This document shows positions 1 through 6,985 of a stretch of DNA of 62,834 bases, in pieces (position 1 is the stretch's first letter; each line of letters begins with the position of its first letter). The DNA comes from JBBIIC01 sp037446725. GTDB taxonomy: Bacteria > Actinomycetota > Coriobacteriia > Anaerosomatales > SLCP01. The stretch spans positions 1-62,834 of the forward strand of contig JBBIIC010000011.1 in the NCBI GenBank assembly GCA_037446725.1, written 5' to 3'. The notes beneath the pieces were generated by a model that made no database searches, was not told where the DNA came from, and worked only from the letters and a program-made list of their open reading frames with translations. The translations under genes were made by a program, and so were the position numbers.

Positions 1-2
1 CG

Positions 3-122
3 GCGCAGACCGAGTACCTCTACTACGTTCTGACCGACCCGGACGGGTCGCACACCTTCGCGGCCACGTACCAGGAGTTCCTGCGGGCCAAAGCGCGCTC
101 CAAAGAGGTGTTCGGACAGTAG
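3..122 (+). CDS. mltG: MltG endolytic transglycosylase, C-terminal end only
   Basis: Only the last 39 codons lie in the window, read from base 3 to the TAG at 120-122. The peptide has the YLYYVLTDPDGSHTF stretch followed by a Tyr-Gln-Glu-Phe and basic tail, the usual end of MltG/YceG-like lytic transglycosylases. These inner-membrane enzymes cut nascent glycan strands during peptidoglycan synthesis. The next gene, a YqeG-type phosphatase followed by aroE, is a common neighbour of mltG in Gram-positive bacteria and supports the call. The catalytic glutamate and the membrane anchor lie upstream and cannot be checked here. Confidence 0.8.
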   Translation, partial: AQTEYLYYVLTDPDGSHTFAATYQEFLRAKARSKEVFGQ

Positions 123-157
123 GCACCCGGATGCACGGCGACCGAAGGAAGGCACCG

Positions 158-652
158 GTGAGCATGTTCGCGCCAGACCTGTACTACACGAGCGTCACCG
201 CGATCGACATGGAGGGCCTGAGACGGAGTGGCGTGCGCCACCTCCTCGTCGATCTCGACAACACACTCATGCCGCGCGATACGAGTGAGATTCCTCCCGA
301 AGTCCGCGCATGGATCGACGCCCTGCCCGCCGAGGGTATGGCCGCATGCCTCGTCTCCAACAACTGGCATGCACGCGTCGCCGAGGTGGCAGCCGGTATC
401 GGACTGCCCATCGTCGCCAAAGCGCTCAAGCCGTTCCCGTCGGCGTTTCGTAAGGGCCTGGCCGTGCTGGGTAGCACTCAGTCCGAAGCGGCAGTCATAG
501 GTGACCAGGTTTTTACCGATGTACTAGGAGGCAACCTGCTCGGGTTGACGACGGTGCTCGTCGCGCCGCAGTCGACATCGGACCTGCCGCACACGCTGCT
601 GCTCAGGAGGATCGAACGGCGCGTGCTGGCAGGGCGGGTACCGCTCGCATAG
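158..652 (+). CDS. YqeG-family HAD-IIIA phosphatase
   Basis: About 164 residues, the normal length for YqeG-type HAD phosphatases. HAD motif I is DLDNTL near residues 31-36, motif II is the LVSNN segment, and the late GDQVFTDVLGGN block carries the acidic motif IV residues. I start it at the GTG at 158, which has GAAGGAAGG 5-6 bases upstream and gives the family-typical MSMFAPDLY opening. An ATG at 131 would add nine residues that do not fit the family and has no ribosome site. The physiological substrate of this family is not settled. It sits between mltG and aroE, with 46 bases before aroE. Confidence 0.87.
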   Translation: MSMFAPDLYYTSVTAIDMEGLRRSGVRHLLVDLDNTLMPRDTSEIPPEVRAWIDALPAEGMAACLVSNNWHARVAEVAAGIGLPIVAKALKPFPSAFRKGLAVLGSTQSEAAVIGDQVFTDVLGGNLLGLTTVLVAPQSTSDLPHTLLLRRIERRVLAGRVPLA

Positions 653-698
653 ACTCGGCCTGTGGCCGGGGGAGGCCTCCTGCAGGGGAGCACACGGG

Positions 699-1604
699 AT
701 GAATGCTCGCATCACAGGTCGCACGCGGCTGGCCGGCATTGTCGGCTGGCCCGTCGAGCAGAGCCTGTCGCCGCCGATGCACAACGCCGCGTACGAAGCC
801 ATGGGGGTCGACCTCGTCTACGTCCCGCTGCCCGTCGCCGATGAGGCGGATTTGTGCAGGGTGATCAGCGCGATCCGGGTGCTGCCGTTCGCGGGATTCA
901 ACGTCACTATGCCCCATAAGCAGGCGATGCTCGGCTACTGCGATGAGGTCGCGATGCTCGCGCAGATGGCCGGCGCCGTCAACACGGTCCACTGCGTTGA
1001 CGGGCGGCTGATCGGCTACAACACCGACGGCCGCGGTCTCGTCGACTCTCTCTCGGCCGAGGCCGGGTTCGATGTCGCGGGCAAGACCGTCGTGCTCGTG
1101 GGCGCGGGAGGGGCGGCCGGCTCTGCGCTCGTCTCGCTTGTGCTCGGCAAAGCCGGGCGTGTCGTGGTGCTCAACCGGACGCCCGGCAACGCTCAGGCGC
1201 TCACCGACCGCATTCGCCCGCACGCGCGCGAGACCTTGCTGGAGACTGCGACGCTCGACGAGTCTGCCGCACCGGTCGTGCGCTCGGCGGATCTCGTCAT
1301 CAACGCCACGTCGCTCGGGATGAGGCAGGGCGACCCGTCACCCGTGCCGGCGTCGTGGATGCGTCCCGGCCAAGTGGTGGCGGACATGATCTACCGGGCC
1401 GAGGCGACGTCGCTCGTGAGGGCGGCGCGCGAGGCGGGTGCGAGGGCGATGGACGGTCTGGGCATGCTCGTCGCGCAAGGAGCCATCGCGCTCGAGATCT
1501 GGTGCGAAGAGACCGGAGGACATGCGCCGCGCGATGTCATGCGCCAGGCCGCGGAGGAGGCACTCGTGCTGCAGACCTCCCGCACCCGGGGTGACGGCGC
1601 ATGA
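699..1604 (+). CDS. aroE: Shikimate dehydrogenase
   Basis: A 301-residue enzyme reducing 3-dehydroshikimate to shikimate with NADPH in the common aromatic pathway. Visible signatures are the shikimate-binding SLSPPMHN near residues 22-29, NVTMPHK with catalytic Lys74, AVNTV near 93-97, NTDG with catalytic Asp110, the GAGGAAGS dinucleotide loop, and the NRT segment typical of NADP preference. GGGGAG lies 9 bases before the ATG. The stop overlaps the start of the first pilB in an ATGA junction, so pilus ATPase translation is coupled to aroE. The rest of the shikimate genes (aroC, K, B, Q) resume only after the pilus block at 18921. Confidence 0.96.
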   Translation: MNARITGRTRLAGIVGWPVEQSLSPPMHNAAYEAMGVDLVYVPLPVADEADLCRVISAIRVLPFAGFNVTMPHKQAMLGYCDEVAMLAQMAGAVNTVHCVDGRLIGYNTDGRGLVDSLSAEAGFDVAGKTVVLVGAGGAAGSALVSLVLGKAGRVVVLNRTPGNAQALTDRIRPHARETLLETATLDESAAPVVRSADLVINATSLGMRQGDPSPVPASWMRPGQVVADMIYRAEATSLVRAAREAGARAMDGLGMLVAQGAIALEIWCEETGGHAPRDVMRQAAEEALVLQTSRTRGDGA

Positions 1605-3280
1605 GTGCCGCAAGCAGCACGCGCCTGGGACGACTCCTTGTCGACCAGGAGGTCATCACCCAAGAGCAGCTCGCGGAGGCCCTCGAGGCAGCGTCGACCG
1701 CCCGGTCCTCGCTCATCGCCGCGCTCGACTATCTCGGTCACGTGAGCGAGACGGAAGTCGCGAGGGCCGTGGCCGAGCGCATGGGCCTCGACTTCGTCGA
1801 TCTCGGCGGATACGACATCGATCCCAACGCGGCGACCAGCCTGTCGTCGGACCTGGCGCGCCGGCACAACGTGCTGCCGATCAAGATCGAGGACGATCAG
1901 CTGCTGCTCGCCATGTCCGACCCGGCCAACCTCATCGCGATCGACGACCTGCGTATAGTCACCGGCTACGAGGTCCGTCCGGTTGTCGCGGCAGAGAGCG
2001 ATCTGCACCACGCGATCGACAGGTTCGCCGCGGCCAGCGCCAACGTCGACGACATGGTCGGCGATCTCGAGGACAACGTGTCGGTGAGCGACGAGCAGGC
2101 GGACGAGGACCTTGACGACGAGAGCGCGCCGGTGGCGAAGCTCATGAACCTCATCGTAACCGAGGGGATCCGGCAGGGCGCCGGCGACATCTACATCGAG
2201 CCACACGAGCACGAGCTTAGGGTGCGCTTCCGCGTCGACGGCGTGTGCCAGGAGGTCTTCCGTAGCCCGAAGAAGATGCAGCGCCAGCTGATCAGCCGGC
2301 TCAAGATATCCTCCGGCATGGACATCGCCGAGAAGCGCATCCCTCAAGACGGCCGGTTCGGCGTCGTGCTCGATGGCAAGGCCGTCGACTTCCGCGTTGC
2401 GGTCCTTCCGCTCGTGCACGGCGAGCTTGCGGTCATGCGACTGCTGCGCAAGGACTCCATCATGATGTCGCTCGAAGACCTCGGATTCCTCGAGCAGCCG
2501 TTGCAGCGCCTTCTCGATGCCCTGTCCTTGCCGTACGGTGCGATTCTGGTGACCGGCCCGACGGGCTCCGGCAAGTCGACGACGCTGTACGCAGCCATCA
2601 ACCGGACGAACGACGTCCGCACGAACCTGATCACGGTGGAGGACCCTGTCGAGTACCGGTTAGGCGGGCTCTCTCAGGTACAGGTGCACGAGAAGGCGGG
2701 CCTGTCGTTCGCTGCGGCGCTCCGTTCGATTCTGCGGCAGGACCCCGACACCGTCATGATCGGAGAGATCCGCGATGCGGAGACGGGCACGATCGCCATC
2801 GAAGCGGCGCTCACGGGGCACCTGGTCCTCTCGACCCTGCACACCAACGATGCGCCCTCGGCGGTCACGCGGCTGACTGAGATGGGTATCGAGCCGTTCC
2901 TGACCGCCTCGGCGATCACCTGCGTGCTCGCCCAGCGTCTTGCGAGGAGGCTCTGTCCCGACTGCAAAGAGGACTACGTGCCCGAAGAAGAGGCGCTCGC
3001 GCGGGTCGGCTTCCCCTTCGAGAAGGGCCATCCGCCGACCCTCTATCGGGCCAAGGGGTGCGGCAAGTGCAACGACATCGGCTACCGGGGCCGGATGGGC
3101 GTCCACGAGGTGCTGACGATGTCGGAGACGATGGAGCGGATGACAGTCGAGAACGCCTCGACGGACGAGATCAAGGCCCAGGCGGTGGAGGAGGGCATGA
3201 AGACGCTGCGGGACGATGGCTTCGAGAAGGTGCGCATGGGGCTCACGTCCATCGAGGAGATCATGCGCGTCGTGGTGTGA
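1601..3280 (+). CDS. pilB: Type IV pilus assembly ATPase PilB, copy 1
   Basis: A 559-residue GspE/PilB secretion ATPase that would power pilin polymerisation at the membrane base. In order: an N-terminal MshEN region (about residues 5-70), a linker, Walker A GPTGSGKST near 318-326, a Walker B/Asp region containing MIGEIRDAET, a STLHTND His-box, and a zinc tetracysteine CPDC near 452-455 with CGKC near 487-490. The MshEN region is degraded: repeat 1 has Glu where Gly is expected, and repeat 2 begins SLI instead of RLG, so cyclic di-GMP binding as in MshE is doubtful. The tetracysteine marks it as an extension rather than a PilT-type motor. The start overlaps the aroE stop. The window holds a second PilB at 6982. 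Confidence 0.93.
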   Translation: MSAASSTRLGRLLVDQEVITQEQLAEALEAASTARSSLIAALDYLGHVSETEVARAVAERMGLDFVDLGGYDIDPNAATSLSSDLARRHNVLPIKIEDDQLLLAMSDPANLIAIDDLRIVTGYEVRPVVAAESDLHHAIDRFAAASANVDDMVGDLEDNVSVSDEQADEDLDDESAPVAKLMNLIVTEGIRQGAGDIYIEPHEHELRVRFRVDGVCQEVFRSPKKMQRQLISRLKISSGMDIAEKRIPQDGRFGVVLDGKAVDFRVAVLPLVHGELAVMRLLRKDSIMMSLEDLGFLEQPLQRLLDALSLPYGAILVTGPTGSGKSTTLYAAINRTNDVRTNLITVEDPVEYRLGGLSQVQVHEKAGLSFAAALRSILRQDPDTVMIGEIRDAETGTIAIEAALTGHLVLSTLHTNDAPSAVTRLTEMGIEPFLTASAITCVLAQRLARRLCPDCKEDYVPEEEALARVGFPFEKGHPPTLYRAKGCGKCNDIGYRGRMGVHEVLTMSETMERMTVENASTDEIKAQAVEEGMKTLRDDGFEKVRMGLTSIEEIMRVVV

Positions 3281-3424
3281 TTAGTATTTGCCCAGGTAGA
3301 GGCCTCATTGCCGTTGTGCAGCAGGCAGCTTCGTGAGAGACTGGCACCGTGCCATCGCGCGTCGATGACGAGGAGCCGATGCTGCGGAGGGCGGCATCGT
3401 GACGGAGGGAAGGTGCCATTGGCG

Positions 3425-4054
3425 ATGTCTGATGAGCGTATCGACAAGTACCTGCTCGACGACGTCGACGACGAACTGCTCGAGGAGGCCGGTGATGAGG
3501 GTGTGCCTACGATCGTCGTGCCAGAGGTGAGTCCCTATGCTCACGAGCCCGTCCCGGCGGGCGCGTCGACCGCCGGGGCGAACCCGCCCGCACCGGCGCC
3601 TGAACCTGCGGGCGCCGCGGTCTCTGAGGAGACCTCGGTTCCCGCACCCGTTCCGTCTCCCGAGGTCGCGCCCGCCCCCGCCACGCGAAGCAGGGAAGCG
3701 CGCCTGGCCGAGGCGCTCGACCGCCTGATGGAAGAGTCGGTCGACGTCGAGGCGTCGGCGCTCGTGAGCCTCGATGGCTTCATCATCGCTTCGGCACTGC
3801 CCGAGGGCATGCAGGAGGACCGCGTGGGCGCGATGTCGGCGGCCATCCTCGCACTCGGCGAGCGGGCCGCCGCCGAGCTCGGGCGCGGTCAGCTCACGCA
3901 GGTCTTCATCGAGGGCGCCGAGGGCTACGTGCTCCTGGTTGCTGCCGGCGGCAGAGCCGTGCTCACTGTACTCGCGCGGCGCGAGGCCAAGCTCGGGCTC
4001 GTGCTGTACGACATGCGCTCCGCTGCCGATACCATCGCTGAGATACTTGGGTAA
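3425..4054 (+). CDS. Roadblock/LC7-domain protein with acidic proline-rich leader
   Basis: A 209-residue protein. Residues 1-20 are strongly acidic, about 30-90 are Pro/Ala/Glu-rich and probably unstructured, and about 92-209 form a roadblock/LC7 domain (RLAEALDRLMEE, then ASALVSLDGFIIAS, ending in KLGLVLYDMRSAADTIAEIL). Roadblock proteins such as MglB and CvnB bind small GTPases and control their nucleotide state. The partner is probably the GTPase encoded at 5829. The ATG at 3425 is chosen; a TTG at 3419 has slightly better spacing to GGAGGGAAGG and is also possible. The TTG at 3308 would prepend basic sequence unlike the rest. No function in pilus control is proven; that is inferred from position. 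Confidence 0.8.
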   Translation: MSDERIDKYLLDDVDDELLEEAGDEGVPTIVVPEVSPYAHEPVPAGASTAGANPPAPAPEPAGAAVSEETSVPAPVPSPEVAPAPATRSREARLAEALDRLMEESVDVEASALVSLDGFIIASALPEGMQEDRVGAMSAAILALGERAAAELGRGQLTQVFIEGAEGYVLLVAAGGRAVLTVLARREAKLGLVLYDMRSAADTIAEILG

Positions 4055-4102
4055 CGAACGCGCGGCCGCCACGAGCGGCCGGGAAGGGGACCGACGGGCC
4101 CG

Positions 4103-5812
4103 ATGGCGCTGAGAGGCAGCCTCACAGACTTCAGTCTTCCTGACGTCTTCCAGCTGATCACGTTCAGCCGGAAGACCGGTGTTCTGCGCATCAGGAGTGG
4201 TGTCGACGCCTCCGGTGCGGTGTGGTTCCGCGACGGGGAGGTCTTCTTCGCGCAGTCGAACTGGCACCACGAGCCGCTCGGCGAACGCCTCGTTGCGGCG
4301 CGCAAGATCACTCCGAGCGCGCTCGAGAAGGCGCTCGGCATCCGGGCTGCCGAGCCCGACGGTGGCCGTCGTCTTGGCCAGGTCCTTGTCGACGAGGGCT
4401 ACATCACCGAGAAGGTGCTCGAGGCGTTCGTCCAGGAGCAGATCCAGGACACCATCTTCGACCTCATGCGGTGGGAGAGCGGGGAGTTCGACTTCGAGCT
4501 GCTTCCCGAGGTGGTGGACGAGGACATCGGGCTCACCGTGTCGATTGAGAACGTCATCATGGAGGGAAGCCGCCGGCTCGACGAATGGGCGCGCATCAAG
4601 AAGAAGGTCCCCTCGATGGATGTCGTCTTCAAGATGGCGACAGCGCCGGGTGAGGGCACGTTCGAGATATCCCTCAAGCCCGTCGAGTGGAGCCTGTTGC
4701 TCCTGGTTGACGGCACGCGTTCGGTGGCCGAGCTCGCCCGGGCGACCGGTCGCACCGACTTCGAGGTCGCGCGCATCCTCTACGGTCTGTTCTCCGCCGG
4801 GCTGCTCGAGTTCGCCGTCGAGGAGACCGCGACGCCTCCGGCCGAGCTGCCGGCGGCGCCGGAGCCCGAAACCGGGCCCGAGAGCGCGCTCGCGGAGGAG
4901 TTCCCGGTCGAGTCGGAGCCCGGGCCGGAGCACGCACCCGAGCCGGAGAGCGACCTGATCTTCCTGCCGCCCGAGCCCGTGCCCGCGGATGACATGCTGG
5001 TCGAGGTCGAGGCGATGACTGAGGAGCCTCCCGCTCCCGTGATCGAGGCCGAGCACGAGCTGCTGGAAGCGGATGTGGTGCCGCAGGCTGCGCCCGCCCC
5101 GGAGACACGCCCCGAGCCCGAGGTGCCCGGGTTCCTCGCAGGGCCGGCTCCGGTCGTCGAGCCCACCGATGACGTGACCTCGTTCGCCGAGATGATGGGA
5201 GTGACCTTCGGTCCCGTCGAGGAGAAATCGCACGCCGAGCCGGCACCCGCCGAGCCGGCCCCGGAGCCCGGGGTTGAGTCCGCGGCTCGCGAGGGAACGC
5301 TGGAACCGTGGGCGCCGGAGGGGACCGAGCCCGAGGCCGTGACGCCCGAACCGGAGCCGCAGTTTGAAGAGCACCAGCTCGAGTCCGGACCGGAGATCGA
5401 GCGGGCTGCTGCGGAGCCCGAGACGGTCGCAGAACTCCGGCCCGAGCTCGAAACACGCGCGGAGGAACCCGATTTCAGCGAGCTACTCGAGTCGCTCGAA
5501 TCGCTCGAAGAGCCGACGGAGGAAGTTGCGGCGGACGAGGCTGCAGGCGGGTTCGTCCCGCGTGCAGCCGATGTCGAGACGGTTGTTCCCGAGAGTCCGC
5601 CGGCGCTTCTCAACGAACGAGTCGAGGAGCTGGGGGCAGACCTCTCTGAGATGACCGATGAGATCGGTGCGCTGACGGGTGGGCGCACGTCGCGGCCACA
5701 GGTGAACGTGACCAGCATTCCCGAACGGGATCAGGGCACCGCGCTGAAGCGCGATGAGGCTGTCGACAAGACCCTCGTTCTGAAGATCATCGACGGCCTG
5801 AGGAAGCTGTGA
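4103..5812 (+). CDS. DUF4388 (PATAN-like) domain protein with long Pro/Glu-rich region
   Basis: A 569-residue soluble protein. Residues 1-245 are a DUF4388 region (starting MALRGSLTDFSLPDVFQLI), known from bacterial signalling proteins that partner with small GTPases and response regulators. Inside it two segments resemble the MshEN repeat of PilB: a weaker one (PLGERLVAARKIT) and a near-complete one starting RLGQVLVDEGYIT. Residues about 250-510 are dominated by Pro, Glu and Ala and look disordered. The last ~55 residues are more regular and may form a docking helix. It lies between the roadblock gene and the GTPase gene, 17 bases before the latter. A scaffold or effector linking the GTPase to the pilus ATPases is my inference. 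Confidence 0.78.
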   Translation: MALRGSLTDFSLPDVFQLITFSRKTGVLRIRSGVDASGAVWFRDGEVFFAQSNWHHEPLGERLVAARKITPSALEKALGIRAAEPDGGRRLGQVLVDEGYITEKVLEAFVQEQIQDTIFDLMRWESGEFDFELLPEVVDEDIGLTVSIENVIMEGSRRLDEWARIKKKVPSMDVVFKMATAPGEGTFEISLKPVEWSLLLLVDGTRSVAELARATGRTDFEVARILYGLFSAGLLEFAVEETATPPAELPAAPEPETGPESALAEEFPVESEPGPEHAPEPESDLIFLPPEPVPADDMLVEVEAMTEEPPAPVIEAEHELLEADVVPQAAPAPETRPEPEVPGFLAGPAPVVEPTDDVTSFAEMMGVTFGPVEEKSHAEPAPAEPAPEPGVESAAREGTLEPWAPEGTEPEAVTPEPEPQFEEHQLESGPEIERAAAEPETVAELRPELETRAEEPDFSELLESLESLEEPTEEVAADEAAGGFVPRAADVETVVPESPPALLNERVEELGADLSEMTDEIGALTGGRTSRPQVNVTSIPERDQGTALKRDEAVDKTLVLKIIDGLRKL

Positions 5813-5828
5813 TGGGGGGCGGGGCCGG

Positions 5829-6353
5829 ATGCAGTCAGTGAAGATAGTGGTGACCGGCCCGTTCAACGCCGGCAAGACCACCTTCATCAAGTCCGTGAGC
5901 GAGATCACTGTGCTCTCGACCGAGCGGGAGGTCACCGACACCTCCTCGCCCGCAGGCGGAGAGACCACTGTCGCCATGGACTTCGGTCGCATCACGATCT
6001 CTGACGAGGTGGTCCTCTACATCTTCGGCACCCCCGGCCAGGAACGCTTCTCCTTCATGTGGGAGACGCTGTCCGAGGGCATGCTCGGGTTCGTGCTGCT
6101 CGTGGACGCGACCGATGAGAGCTCGATGGGTGACGCGGCGGCAATCGTCTCGTTCTTCCGCAACATGTCGTCCGTTCCTTTCGTCATCGCGGCGAACCGG
6201 GTGGGAGACGGTGACGAAGCCCTGGAGACCATTCACGAGCGACTCGGTCTCGAACCCTCGGTCGAGCTACTGGCGGTCGACGCACGCGACAGGGAGTCGG
6301 TGAAGAATGTCCTTCTCGCGCTGCTCTATCGCATCCTGGAGAGCATGGAGTGA
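5829..6353 (+). CDS. CvnD/MglA-like small GTPase
   Basis: A 174-residue P-loop GTPase. G1 is GPFNAGKTT (residues 10-18), G3 is the FGTPGQERF block, and the preceding TVAMDFGRITI is typical of the actinobacterial conservon GTPase CvnD rather than of Ras proper. The G4 position reads ANRVGD instead of NKxD, so guanine specificity relies on a variant motif. MglA-type GTPases set polarity and act with MglB-type roadblock proteins; the window encodes a roadblock protein 1.8 kb upstream. Conservons normally also carry a histidine kinase and a DUF742 protein. Neither is present, so this is a stripped or different assembly. It is 3 bases from the next gene, consistent with one operon. Confidence 0.86.
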   Translation: MQSVKIVVTGPFNAGKTTFIKSVSEITVLSTEREVTDTSSPAGGETTVAMDFGRITISDEVVLYIFGTPGQERFSFMWETLSEGMLGFVLLVDATDESSMGDAAAIVSFFRNMSSVPFVIAANRVGDGDEALETIHERLGLEPSVELLAVDARDRESVKNVLLALLYRILESME

Positions 6354-6356
6354 CCG

Positions 6357-6875
6357 GTGAACCTCGAGCCTTACGCTCCGGCGCTCTCGCTCGTCGTCCT
6401 CGGCGCGCTCGCGCTTCTCTCGTTCATGCGTGCCCGAGGCCTGCTGAAGCGTTTCGGGGCCACCACGGGGCAACCTGAGGCCGCCGCGTCCGTGCCGCCG
6501 CAGCGGCTCGCCCCGGCGCCGTGGTGGGAGTCCCACCTGCAAGACTACGTCGCCGATATGACGCCCCCACGAGGAGCAGGCCCCATTCCGCTCCGTGGCC
6601 ACGTCTGCGAGCCGGAGTCGCCTTTGCTCAAGGCGCCCGCGGCCGGGCCGTCGCCACCGGAAGGCCACCTCGTAGAGCAGCAGTCCGCCGTCCCAACGCA
6701 GGCAGCGCCGGTCGAGACGGTGCCGTGCCGGGGTGAGTACGTGATGGAGGCGCCGGTCGAGCTCTGGTTCGGTGACACCCGGGTGGGAGTCAGGTCAGGG
6801 TCGGGCACTGAACGGCGGTTCCAGCGCTTCGCCGAGGTCCTCTTCGAGGAACTGGCTGCGGCCCGGTCGCTATGA
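6357..6875 (+). CDS. Membrane-anchored protein of unknown function in the GTPase cassette
   Basis: I do not recognise this 172-residue protein. It begins with a short acidic/hydrophobic N-terminus and one likely transmembrane segment (about residues 8-26, rich in Leu, Ala and Val), followed by Arg/Lys, which suggests the bulk is cytoplasmic. The middle is proline- and alanine-rich. The last ~45 residues (from about VELWFGDTRVGV) are more regular and may fold. GTG at 6357 is the start, with GGAG 5 bases upstream. Its stop overlaps the ATG of a 37-codon reading frame in an ATGA junction. It may anchor the roadblock/DUF4388/GTPase proteins near the pilus base; that rests only on position. Confidence 0.6.
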   Translation: MNLEPYAPALSLVVLGALALLSFMRARGLLKRFGATTGQPEAAASVPPQRLAPAPWWESHLQDYVADMTPPRGAGPIPLRGHVCEPESPLLKAPAAGPSPPEGHLVEQQSAVPTQAAPVETVPCRGEYVMEAPVELWFGDTRVGVRSGSGTERRFQRFAEVLFEELAAARSL

Positions 6876-6985
6876 GCCTCTTCAAAGCGCCTGCGTTCAT
6901 GCCGATGTCGTACGATGACGCAGAGGTTCACACCGGCGTGGTACGCGCGTCGGACCGACGATGCGCCCGAGGGGTGTCGGAGTGA
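6872..6985 (+). CDS. Possible 37-residue small protein bridging to pilB2
   Basis: A short frame runs from the ATG at 6872 to the TGA at 6983-6985. Its start overlaps the previous stop (ATGA) and its stop overlaps the GTG start of pilB2 (GTGA), the coupling pattern seen elsewhere in this operon. The product (opening MSLFKAPAFMPMSYDD) has no recognised domain and no clear ribosome site of its own. It could instead be a translated leader that only couples pilB2 to the upstream gene. Its reality needs conservation or ribosome profiling data. Confidence 0.35.
   Translation: MSLFKAPAFMPMSYDDAEVHTGVVRASDRRCARGVSE

Noticed and set aside
3305..5374. 689-codon open frame on the - strand
   Set aside because: Antisense shadow of the roadblock and DUF4388 genes, whose Glu/Pro codons give Gly/Leu/Arg-rich antisense sequence.
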